From an uncultured Porphyromonadaceae bacterium (GTDB lineage: Bacteria > Bacteroidota > Bacteroidia > Bacteroidales > Muribaculaceae): 9,852 bases of DNA. The position numbers and the translations under genes were made by a program. The stretch spans positions 1-9,852 of the forward strand of contig CAMWQF010000084.1 in the NCBI GenBank assembly GCA_947176285.1. Reading direction: 5' to 3'. The notes under the pieces were generated by a model. It did no database searches, was not told the origin of the DNA, and worked only from the letters and a program-made list of their open reading frames with translations. Below, one piece after another: positions 1-6,892 of the stretch (within the stretch, counting starts at the first letter, position 1; each line of letters opens with the position of its first letter).

Positions 1-99
1 TGCTCGGATTGCTCGGATTGCTCGGATTGCTCGGATTGCTCGGATTGCTCGGATTGCTCGGATTCGTCGGATTGCTCGGAGTTATCGGAATTGTCGATG
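1..99 (-). repeat. 9-bp tandem repeat encoding Ser-Glu-Gln
   Basis: Seven perfect head-to-tail copies of TGCTCGGAT (plus strand) fill 1-63, followed by degenerate copies at 64-72 (TCGTCGGAT), 73-81 (TGCTCGGAG), 82-90 (TTATCGGAA) and 91-99. On the coding strand the unit reads CAA-TCC-GAG, giving repeated Gln-Ser-Glu. The array is cut by the left edge of the window, so its full length is unknown. Because the unit is a multiple of three, gain or loss of copies would change the length of the acidic tail but not the reading frame. The degenerate copies on one side suggest an old array with recent expansion of the perfect core. Confidence 0.93.
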
Positions 100-1454
100 C
101 TATCAGTAATCTCGGTGTTCTCAAGGTTTTTCTCAGGAACTTTCGGACTGTGATCTTCTTTGATGATAGCAAGCATTGTCTTTAGAAGCCCTTTCATCTC
201 CTCTTTTGAGATTGGTGCAAGCAACTCCTCATCTAAGATTGGCCATTCAAGATATTGATATTTTTCAACATCAAAAGGGGCTTTTACGAATTTTGACGGA
301 TAGAATTTAGGTTCCCAAATAGTATCTTGTAATATATAGGTGAAGATAGTGTCAGCTCTCAAGAAAAGGGTGTCTGGTCGGGAATATTCCTTTAAAAGGG
401 GGTATTCAGTAGCAAACGCTTCCTTAGTGGAGTCATTATACATACCGAATCCGCTTATCAATATTATTTTGCTCGCAGTGTCGGTAATGACTGTGGGTTG
501 CCCAAGTTTGGTGATATCCCTGTATTGATATGCGCGACTGATTCGCGTATGATTATCATATACGATGGAGTCCCCTTCAAGCACAGTGGCACGTCCTAAA
601 GAATCTTTATGTATAATTGTAGAACGATGGAGCATTTCAAGATTGCCCAACTGAGTGTTATACCATCCCTTTGTGGTGAAGATAGTGTCGTTTGGTCCAT
701 ATATGTCAGTTGGACTATCAATGCGCGCCATATGAGTAGCGGTATTGTAGTAAAGGGTATCGCTAAGCAGAGAGAAATTATCTTGATGGTTGATAAGCTC
801 TACGTCATAAAAGAATTCTGCATCTTTTGTCCGGCTGTTGTATTGGCCATATGTTGAAGTCAGAGTATTGACATCATCTCTAAGTAGACCACCGCATCCA
901 TAGAATCCTATTTCAAGGTCTACATCATAATCGAGAGTATCAGTCAGGAGTTCACCTGTAGGGTCTTTCAATCTTACCTTGGGTTCGCTGGGACCATTAG
1001 TGAGTTTTGCAAGTTTAGCATCTCCATTATAGAAAAGTTGGTCAGCATATACGAAAAGAGTATCGCCTTGCTCCATCCTTATATGGCCGAAAGCATCAAG
1101 CGAATTGATTTCCGGATAATAATATGCAGAATCACAAAACATCCAAAGAGAACCCTGTCGGAATTTTACATTTCCGGAAACGATTTGTTTTTCAGTAGTG
1201 TCGTTCCAGGCAGGCTGCAGCTTGTAGAGGCTATCTGCATATTCAAGAAACACCTTATCGCTTTGATATCGATTCTCTGAAGGAATTACAGGCCTGATAG
1301 GCTTTGTTGGAGCAGGCCGGGTATATGTTTCTTCTTTCTTTTGGGCAGCTTTTCTTTTGGTATTCTGTGCATATGCACAAAAGGCTATATCGCCGAGGAA
1401 CATCAGCGATATAATTCCAATGACGGTTAAAAAGCCTTTTTGATAACGGGTCAT
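1..1454 (-). CDS. OstA-like envelope protein, 3' end outside window
   Basis: The reading frame opens at ATG 1454-1452 and stays open for 484 codons to the window edge, so the C-terminus is missing. Residues 1 to about 31 form a signal peptide (basic start, hydrophobic core, cleavage site like AYA before QN), so the protein is exported. The next 370 or so residues are repeated beta-rich segments with phrases such as VSGNVKFRQGSLWMFCDSAYYY, ADQLFYNGDAKLAKL and ADTIFTYI. This is the pattern of the OstA/LptA jelly-roll family as found in Bacteroidota, where such proteins are linked to lipopolysaccharide transport to the outer membrane. After residue 400 the chain turns acidic and low in complexity and ends in Ser-Glu-Gln repeats, probably a disordered tail or linker. 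The start codon directly follows the stop of the upstream surA-like gene (TAAATG, no gap), which indicates translational coupling. The family call is by recognition of the fold pattern; the exact transport role is inferred. Confidence 0.8.
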   Translation of the reverse strand, partial: MTRYQKGFLTVIGIISLMFLGDIAFCAYAQNTKRKAAQKKEETYTRPAPTKPIRPVIPSENRYQSDKVFLEYADSLYKLQPAWNDTTEKQIVSGNVKFRQGSLWMFCDSAYYYPEINSLDAFGHIRMEQGDTLFVYADQLFYNGDAKLAKLTNGPSEPKVRLKDPTGELLTDTLDYDVDLEIGFYGCGGLLRDDVNTLTSTYGQYNSRTKDAEFFYDVELINHQDNFSLLSDTLYYNTATHMARIDSPTDIYGPNDTIFTTKGWYNTQLGNLEMLHRSTIIHKDSLGRATVLEGDSIVYDNHTRISRAYQYRDITKLGQPTVITDTASKIILISGFGMYNDSTKEAFATEYPLLKEYSRPDTLFLRADTIFTYILQDTIWEPKFYPSKFVKAPFDVEKYQYLEWPILDEELLAPISKEEMKGLLKTMLAIIKEDHSPKVPEKNLENTEITDSIDNSDNSEQSDESEQSEQSEQSEQSEQSEQSE

Positions 1455-2849
1455 TTATTTCTCTTTCTCCCATCCTTCGTAGCGGAACTCGCAGTTGTTC
1501 CACCCGTCGGATATATGCACATATGTGTCTTTAATCTTCTGCTCCACCCAGTCTTTGATGATTTTCTGGCGGGCATGGTTCTCGTACATATTTTTCAACA
1601 TGTTGTAGTCTTCTGAGAGATTAGCCTTGTGTCCGGGGATTCTCTCATTAAGCTTAACGATGACAGCCACTTCCTTATTCTTATTATTGTTCATCACAAA
1701 TGGCTGGCTCATCTCTCCGGGTTGCATGTGCTCGATTTTCTGTGCTATCTCAGCAGGGAGATCTTGCATCTCAAAACGAGTGGTTCCAAACCGATCGCTC
1801 ATTTCGTTGTTGTTGATCATAAACCCTTTGTTGTTGTGAGAATCTTTATCCTGACTTAGCACAAGCGCACACTCTTCGAAAGAGACTGTTCCTGCTGCAA
1901 TTTCCTTTCTGATGGAATCAAGGCGCATGGTGGCATCGCGCAGATCTTTGTCACTGACGTGAGGACGTAGAAGGATATGGCGAACATTTACTTGTTCTCC
2001 CTTCCTGTCGATTAGCTGAATGATATGGTAGCCATATTCTGTCTCTACGATACGGCTCACTTTCTTGGGATCGTTCAAATTGAAAGCGACATTGGCAAAT
2101 TCCGGCACGTAGGTGGAGCGGTTGGCATATCCAAGTTCTCCTCCCTTTATTGCAGATGCCGGATCTTGGCTATACATGATGGCGAGCGTGGAAAATGGAG
2201 TTTCTCCGGAGTTCACACGTTCGGTGTAATCACGAAGCCTGGCTTTTACATCCTCAATTTCTTGTTTGGGAATGATAGGATTGATCTGGATTAGTTGCAC
2301 CTCAACCTGCATAGGAACGTATGGAATACTGTCTTCAGGAAGTTTAGCATAATATTTTTTCACATCATTTGGAGTGGCCTTCACGTTTTTAGTGAGATCA
2401 CTTTGCACCTTCTCCATGATGAAGCTTGTCTTCATCTTCTCAAGGATTTCTTCTCTTAGGGCATTCCATGGCTTGCGGAAATATTCCTCCACCTTTTCCT
2501 TGCTTCCGAGTCCATTGATGAAATAATTCATCTGCATATCCACACGGCTGGAAAGTTGGCTGACGGGTGCCTCGATGGTGTCAAGTTTTGCCTGATGGAG
2601 ATAAAGTTTCTCAACAGCAAGGTTTTCCGGTATCACGCAGTAAGGGTCTCCGCCAGGGCTGAGACCTTGACCTCGCATCTGAGCATATTCGTCTTCTATT
2701 TCAGATTTGTAGATTGCGTTGTCGCCAACGATCCAAGCTACTTCATCAATTACATTTTTTTTCGGACCCTCCTTTGTAGAAGCATCTGCCAGCATTGCGA
2801 TAGATATTGCTGCTAAGCCTGTAAGTCCTATGGTCGTTATCTTTTTCAT
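1455..2849 (-). CDS. SurA-like periplasmic peptidyl-prolyl isomerase, two parvulin domains
   Basis: A 464-residue exported chaperone/isomerase. Residues 1 to about 23 are a signal peptide (MKKI start, hydrophobic core, ADAS before the mature part). Residues 33-175 resemble the SurA N-terminal chaperone domain, opening with VDEVAWIVGDNAIYKSEIE-like sequence (isoleucine before VDE in the actual chain). Two parvulin (PpiC/rotamase) domains follow at about 180-282, with GGELGY and EYGYHIIQL, and about 288-402, opening with VRHILL. The second is more diverged: its GxLG-type turn reads NKGFMINN. In proteobacteria SurA binds unfolded outer-membrane proteins in the periplasm, and the same role is inferred here. 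The ATG overlaps the stop of the upstream gene by 4 bases (ATGA), and the stop abuts the OstA-like start, so the three genes form one operon. I leave the symbol blank because several SurA-like paralogues are present. Confidence 0.88.
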   Translation of the reverse strand: MKKITTIGLTGLAAISIAMLADASTKEGPKKNVIDEVAWIVGDNAIYKSEIEDEYAQMRGQGLSPGGDPYCVIPENLAVEKLYLHQAKLDTIEAPVSQLSSRVDMQMNYFINGLGSKEKVEEYFRKPWNALREEILEKMKTSFIMEKVQSDLTKNVKATPNDVKKYYAKLPEDSIPYVPMQVEVQLIQINPIIPKQEIEDVKARLRDYTERVNSGETPFSTLAIMYSQDPASAIKGGELGYANRSTYVPEFANVAFNLNDPKKVSRIVETEYGYHIIQLIDRKGEQVNVRHILLRPHVSDKDLRDATMRLDSIRKEIAAGTVSFEECALVLSQDKDSHNNKGFMINNNEMSDRFGTTRFEMQDLPAEIAQKIEHMQPGEMSQPFVMNNNKNKEVAVIVKLNERIPGHKANLSEDYNMLKNMYENHARQKIIKDWVEQKIKDTYVHISDGWNNCEFRYEGWEKEK

Positions 2850-3718
2850 TTGTTTTCTTTGAAGTAAATTCCTTCTTTTAAAATATTCTTTTCAATGGCT
2901 GTTTTTCGAAGAGCCTTAATAAGTCCTGCTTCGTAGGCTGCCAAGTTTTGAGTAGACATCCTGTCTTCAATAAGCGGGATAGCATATTCCTCAGGCATAG
3001 TGTCTCCACTTTTTCTGAAGTCGGTCAGATGGAGGATATATATAGTTCCGTTTAGTTCTGTTTCGAAGTCTGCTGTCTCTTCTACAAACTTATCTGCATC
3101 TCCAAACTTATGAGGAATATCCCCTGCAATGACATCGAAGTCAACCCATCGGTCGGCAAAATAACTGAATCCTGATGCTTCGCGTCGGCCTGTGTTCTCA
3201 AGTTCGTCATACGATTCCGGATCAGCAGTTTTCATCCAGTTTCTTATGTCATCGAGATGCTTGGAATTAGCCGGGAGTCGTATGTAAAGGCCTTTTACGA
3301 TCGGACGTTCCAACTTAAACTCATTAAGGTGAGTCTTGAAGTATTTCTTCGCGTGGTCCATATCAACCGGTTGCACGCCATTTTGTCTCATTTTTCGGCG
3401 ATAAGAGTCAGCGATGAGGCTTCTTCGATACATCTCGGTGAGAGCATTAATTCTATCCATGTCATCGATTTGGTTTGCGGCAAGATCCTCTATCAGGAAC
3501 CCCTCAATCCATTGGTCGATAATTTTTTTGATGAGAACTGCACTATCTTCTTGTGAAATGTCGGATGGAAGTTGCTTCACTATATCCGGCATTAGAAGAA
3601 CGGAATCGCGGTATTGTGCCACGATGTCATCGTCGGTGGCTGACGAAGCGCTTCCTCGTCCGCATCCGACAGCGATTCCTATGCTGCACAGAATTATATA
3701 AACACTTTTTCTCATCAT
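2846..3718 (-). CDS. SurA-like lipoprotein without a clear PPIase core
   Basis: About 290 residues, depending on the start. The 5' end reads TTG-ATG-ATG-AGA; I choose the first ATG (3718-3716), but the second ATG (3715) or the TTG (3721) are possible. The N-terminus (MRKSVYIILCSIGIAVGC) is a lipoprotein signal peptide with a Cys acceptor after AVG, so the protein is probably membrane-anchored. Residues of about 25-125 are helical and look like the SurA/PrsA N-terminal chaperone region (KKIIDQWIEGFLIEDLA). The following segment, VKGLYIRLPANS onward, sits where a parvulin domain would start, but I cannot see the usual GGxLG turn or the GYHI/L strand; YILHLTDF may be its remnant. I infer a chaperone that has lost catalytic activity. 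It overlaps the downstream surA-like gene by 4 bases, which fits a shared job. Automated annotation would probably call it a peptidyl-prolyl isomerase. Confidence 0.75.
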   Translation of the reverse strand: MMRKSVYIILCSIGIAVGCGRGSASSATDDDIVAQYRDSVLLMPDIVKQLPSDISQEDSAVLIKKIIDQWIEGFLIEDLAANQIDDMDRINALTEMYRRSLIADSYRRKMRQNGVQPVDMDHAKKYFKTHLNEFKLERPIVKGLYIRLPANSKHLDDIRNWMKTADPESYDELENTGRREASGFSYFADRWVDFDVIAGDIPHKFGDADKFVEETADFETELNGTIYILHLTDFRKSGDTMPEEYAIPLIEDRMSTQNLAAYEAGLIKALRKTAIEKNILKEGIYFKENK

Positions 3719-3721
3719 CAA

Positions 3722-3753
3722 GCAAAATTACAAAAAAAAATGCATGTGTGCAA
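3722..3753 (-). promoter_or_regulatory. Bacteroidota-type promoter for the lipoprotein-surA-ostA operon
   Basis: Reading the minus strand, TTG (3753-3751) is followed by 20 bases and then TAATTTTGC (3730-3722), a full match to the TAnnTTTG -7 element known from Bacteroides housekeeping promoters, with the -33 TTG at the right distance. A tract of nine T residues lies in the spacer. The -7 element ends directly before the TTG-ATG-ATG start region, so the predicted transcript has little or no leader. It lies immediately after the terminator of the upstream gene, as expected for a new transcription unit. No experiment supports it; the call rests on motif match and position. Confidence 0.6.
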
Positions 3754-3754
3754 C

Positions 3755-3791
3755 ATTTTATAAAGAAACCCCGAGAATATCCCGGGGTTTC
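3755..3791 (-). terminator. Intrinsic terminator after the 575-residue parvulin gene
   Basis: A perfect 9-bp inverted repeat, GAAACCCCG (3765-3773) and CGGGGTTTC (3783-3791), encloses a 9-base loop. On the minus strand the stem is followed by a short T-rich run (TTTATAAAA, 3755-3764). It starts 30 bases after the stop codon of the gene at 3821-5548, which ends that transcription unit before the next promoter. Confidence 0.82.
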
Positions 3792-3820
3792 AATGATATT
3801 ACGTATTAATCAGTTGAGTT

Positions 3821-5548
3821 TTATTTTACTTTCTTCAAGACTTTTTCATTGACTTTCACCGGATAGCGGGCCTTGAGTTTCTCCACCCAATCGGTCTCAA
3901 GCTGATTTTGATAGTCGCTTGTCACGAGACTCTTGACGTCGGTCATAGTTTCAGGAGCAGTAAGCATCGTGGGGTCGTAAAGGAAATAAACGGTATATTT
4001 CTTATTGCTTGGGGTCACTGGATCACCTCCAAACATTATATTGTCAACCATTGCATTCTGTCCTTGCTCCATAAGGATGCGGTCCATAGAGGCTTTGCCT
4101 ACAAACTGCTTGCGTGCAGCTTTAAAATCATCGTCACTGTTGACTCCCTTAAGAGTTTCTCTTACAGCATCTGCAATAGAATCGTTGGCTGCTTGAACCA
4201 AAATGCCTTTTACGTGAGGTTTTGTCCAAGTATAGTCACCGCGATGAGCGTTGAAATAATTATTGAGTCCGTCGTTATCTTTTGCGGCTTTATCCCAAAC
4301 TTCACGCAAGCTTGCCTCATAAAGGAGCGACCCCTCGCGATATTCGTTCAGAAGATTTCTGTAATCAGGCTCGTTGGCATAAAGCCATTCGTATTCCACC
4401 TCTTTAAGAGCTGCATCGTCAAGATATTGTTTTTGAAGCAACTTTTTGTGTTTCTTACGGAGATTATTGATGAGGTTTTTCTCCACAAGGTCATATCTCT
4501 CATCTTGAGGGTTGGCAATTCTCTTGAGCAGCATCGGCTTCATTTCTTCAAGTTTTGCCGGACCTTTGGCATCAAGCTTACGGATCACATGCCAGCCATA
4601 TTGGCTTCTGACCGGCTTTGAAATCTCATTGACTTGAATTGCAAATGAAGCGGAGTCGAAAGGCTCTACCATCATTCCCGCGCCAAACCAACTGAGTTTG
4701 CCGCCTTGTCTGCCGGATCCCTTATCGTCGCTAAGTTCACGTGCGAGATCCTCAAATTTTTCAGGATTTGCAACTACTGCATTGTAAATGCTGTCAATGC
4801 TTGCTTTGGCTGCTGCTTGTTGTTCGGCAGTTGCAGTAGGAGGCACCATCTTCATGATGTGCTCTACGAGAACAGTGCCACGAGCCGGACGTTTCTGCCC
4901 CCCTTTTAGTATGTGGAATCCTTGTGGAGATTCTACTATCTCTGAGTATTCTCCCGGTTTAAGAGTGAAAGCGGCTTTCTCAAATGCGTAAGGGAATCTT
5001 CCGGATACGATGTATCCCATTCTTCCTCCTACATTGCTGCTTGCACGGTCTACTGAATATTTGGCTGCAAGTTCAGCAAAATCGCCTCCGTTTTTGAGTA
5101 CGTTGAGAATGGAATCTGCTTGATTGCGAGCTGCCGTCATTTCCATATCATTAGGACTTTTAGCAAGCATGATGTGGAAAGCCTCTGCTTCCTCACGGCT
5201 CATGTCGTAGGCTTCTTTGACAAGAGAGTTGAGGAATAGGGAGTCTGTCATATATGGAACTGCAAGGTCGCTTTTGTACTGCGCCATTTCATTTTGGAAA
5301 GATGACATGGTGTCAAGTTTCTGCGATAGGGCATCAGCCACCTTAAGTTTGTAGATCTTAAACATTTCAGCGTATTCCTCCAGACTCTGAGAATCTACCT
5401 GTTGTTGCTGGTTCTTGTGGTAGAGGTATTCGAATTCTGAGCGTGGAACGTCCACACCATTGACCGTCATGATCACTTCATCCTTAGCCAAAGCGCCAAT
5501 TGCGCTTGCAGTGACAAGGGCTATTGCAGCGATATGCTTTCTATTCAT
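3821..5548 (-). CDS. Periplasmic parvulin-type peptidyl-prolyl isomerase (PpiD/SurA-like), 575 aa
   Basis: A secreted folding factor that is predicted to isomerise prolyl bonds and hold unfolded envelope proteins. Residues 1-21 are a signal peptide (MNRKHIAAIALVTASAIGALA, cleavage before KDE). Residues 22-117 form an N-terminal helical chaperone region beginning VIMTVNGVDVPRSEFEYLY. Two parvulin domains follow: about 120-217 (AEAFHIML, GGRMGYIVSG, SPQGFHILK) and about 228-325 (VEHIMKMV, GGKLSWFGAG, SQYGWHVIRKL). Both keep the Gly-Gly turn and the final Gly-x-His strand. Residues 326-575 are a long helical C-terminal part with no motif I recognise, possibly with a degenerate third parvulin-like unit near HVKGILVQAANDS. 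The gene is a single-gene unit: the methyltransferase terminator lies upstream and its own terminator downstream. Only a poor promoter match (TTTG at 5586-5589, then TATCATAT) is seen before the start, and no clear Shine-Dalgarno. Confidence 0.88.
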   Translation of the reverse strand: MNRKHIAAIALVTASAIGALAKDEVIMTVNGVDVPRSEFEYLYHKNQQQQVDSQSLEEYAEMFKIYKLKVADALSQKLDTMSSFQNEMAQYKSDLAVPYMTDSLFLNSLVKEAYDMSREEAEAFHIMLAKSPNDMEMTAARNQADSILNVLKNGGDFAELAAKYSVDRASSNVGGRMGYIVSGRFPYAFEKAAFTLKPGEYSEIVESPQGFHILKGGQKRPARGTVLVEHIMKMVPPTATAEQQAAAKASIDSIYNAVVANPEKFEDLARELSDDKGSGRQGGKLSWFGAGMMVEPFDSASFAIQVNEISKPVRSQYGWHVIRKLDAKGPAKLEEMKPMLLKRIANPQDERYDLVEKNLINNLRKKHKKLLQKQYLDDAALKEVEYEWLYANEPDYRNLLNEYREGSLLYEASLREVWDKAAKDNDGLNNYFNAHRGDYTWTKPHVKGILVQAANDSIADAVRETLKGVNSDDDFKAARKQFVGKASMDRILMEQGQNAMVDNIMFGGDPVTPSNKKYTVYFLYDPTMLTAPETMTDVKSLVTSDYQNQLETDWVEKLKARYPVKVNEKVLKKVK

Positions 5549-5590
5549 TTTAATTTCAATATGATAAAACCATTATGGTAAAAATCAAAA

Positions 5591-5618
5591 AAGAGGGAAG
5601 CACTGATGCTTCACTCTT
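5591..5618 (-). terminator. Intrinsic terminator after the methyltransferase gene
   Basis: On the minus strand AAGAG-T-GAAGC, a 6-base loop and GCTTC-C-CTCTT form a hairpin (5591-5601 with 5608-5618, one internal mismatch). A run of T residues follows (TTTTTTGATTTTT, extending to about 5581). It begins about 35 bases after the methyltransferase stop and closes the restriction-modification unit. Confidence 0.75.
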
Positions 5619-5653
5619 TCTTTAACGTATTATTTATTGGAAAATTGTGTGGC

Positions 5654-6886
5654 TCACCTTGAATTTTCATAATTTATCTTATTCTTGATGAGGTCGGAAT
5701 ATATCGCAGGTTTCTCTCCAAACATATGCTGAGCAAAGAATTTTACCAAACTTACGTTGACAGCATTTCCGAATTGCTTGTAGGCTTGAGGCTGCTTTAC
5801 ATCGGGCTTAAAATTCTCAGGAAAACTCTGCAATCTTGCACATTCTCTCGGTGTTAGAAATCGTCGGCGCGAACCAACAATTGAGGTCTGAACAATAGCT
5901 ACGAGAGCCGGGAAATAGGTATTGACTTTCACTCGTATTCCGGATGGACGAAGTTGGAATATCTGGTTCCAGATGTTTGGATCTTTTGTCTGTCCTGCTT
6001 GCCATTCCAGTTTTGCTTTTGCTCCAAAGAACAATGGATTTTGGCGAGCGCGTTGCAACCAGTCGGTTATGAACTCTCTATTTTCTACAAACAATTCATT
6101 GTTTTTCAAAATAAATTTTTGTTTCCAGTCAGGATACTGGCTCAGATCCTCACTGGAATCTAGATCGCAAAGCCGTTCTGACCAAATAGGGAAACCGGGA
6201 AGTTTTGAGACTTTGATATTCTGAATGAATTCATTCCACAAATCAATAAGTCTCTCCAAATCTTCGGGAATGCGATAATCCTTAATATTTGGAATTTCGC
6301 TATCGTCTTGAAGTATATCTTCTATTGAACAAGCGGGGATTTTATTCTTGTCGAACACGAACGGCTTGATTTTCCCGATATCCTTGCGAACACACATTAT
6401 GTATACTCTCTCTCTATGTTGCGGCACCCCAATATAGTGAGGGCTAAAGATCACAGGCTCAGGGAGAAGGCTATAGCCCAATTCGTCAAGTTTATCATGT
6501 ATGACTCTCCATGTATTGCCTTTGTCGTGGCTGGCTAGATTTCGAACATTCTCAAGCAGCGCATACTTTGGCTTATGATACTCCAATATACGACATATGT
6601 CGAAGAACAGTGTGCCCTTTGTTTCATCTTCAAAACCGAGTCTTTTCCCGGCTTTGGAGAACGCTTGACAAGGAAAACCGGCACACAAAACATCGTGTGC
6701 AGGAATATCTTCAGCTGCAATTTTGGTGATATCTCCTGCAGGCTGAATTCCATAATTTGCCTCATATGTCTTCCGGCAATCTGCATCAATATCGCTGGCA
6801 AATACACATTTTCCCCCTAAAGCTTCCATTGCTTGATGAAAACCGCCGATACCACAGAAGAGATCGATAAATTTGAAGGGTTTCAT
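5654..6886 (-). CDS. DNA cytosine-5 methyltransferase of a type II restriction-modification system
   Basis: Transfers a methyl group from S-adenosylmethionine to C5 of cytosine in a specific DNA site, which would protect host DNA from the partner nuclease. All the main family motifs are present: motif I FIDLFCGIGGF (residues 7-17, cofactor binding), motif IV GFPCQAFS with catalytic Cys73, motif VI ENV (112-114), motif VIII QHRERVY (156-162), motif IX RFLTPRECARLQSFP (342-356) and motif X QFGNAV (371-376). At 410 residues it is a complete single-chain enzyme. The segment between motifs VIII and IX (about 165-335) is long and holds the target recognition domain; it does not let me name the target site. 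The start at 6886 puts motif I at the very N-terminus, as is normal. The gene lies 6 bases after the endonuclease stop, and AGAAG abuts the ATG. The stop is TGA, followed by a terminator. I am sure of the enzyme class and unsure of specificity. Confidence 0.95.
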   Translation of the reverse strand: MKPFKFIDLFCGIGGFHQAMEALGGKCVFASDIDADCRKTYEANYGIQPAGDITKIAAEDIPAHDVLCAGFPCQAFSKAGKRLGFEDETKGTLFFDICRILEYHKPKYALLENVRNLASHDKGNTWRVIHDKLDELGYSLLPEPVIFSPHYIGVPQHRERVYIMCVRKDIGKIKPFVFDKNKIPACSIEDILQDDSEIPNIKDYRIPEDLERLIDLWNEFIQNIKVSKLPGFPIWSERLCDLDSSEDLSQYPDWKQKFILKNNELFVENREFITDWLQRARQNPLFFGAKAKLEWQAGQTKDPNIWNQIFQLRPSGIRVKVNTYFPALVAIVQTSIVGSRRRFLTPRECARLQSFPENFKPDVKQPQAYKQFGNAVNVSLVKFFAQHMFGEKPAIYSDLIKNKINYENSR

Positions 6887-6892
6887 CTTCTG

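Noticed and set aside
1255..1503. 82-residue minus-strand frame spanning the surA-like/OstA-like junction
   Set aside because: It overlaps both real genes in another frame, and its sequence is arginine-rich out-of-frame translation with no signal peptide or motif.
3908..4621. 237-residue open frame on the plus strand
   Set aside because: It lies wholly antisense to the parvulin gene, which has clear domains. The translated sequence has no recognisable motif and the frame has no start signal or partner gene.
5569..5579. 11-base palindrome ACCATTATGGT before the 575-residue parvulin gene
   Set aside because: It could be an operator, but it is short, single and not near a convincing promoter, so chance is the simpler view.
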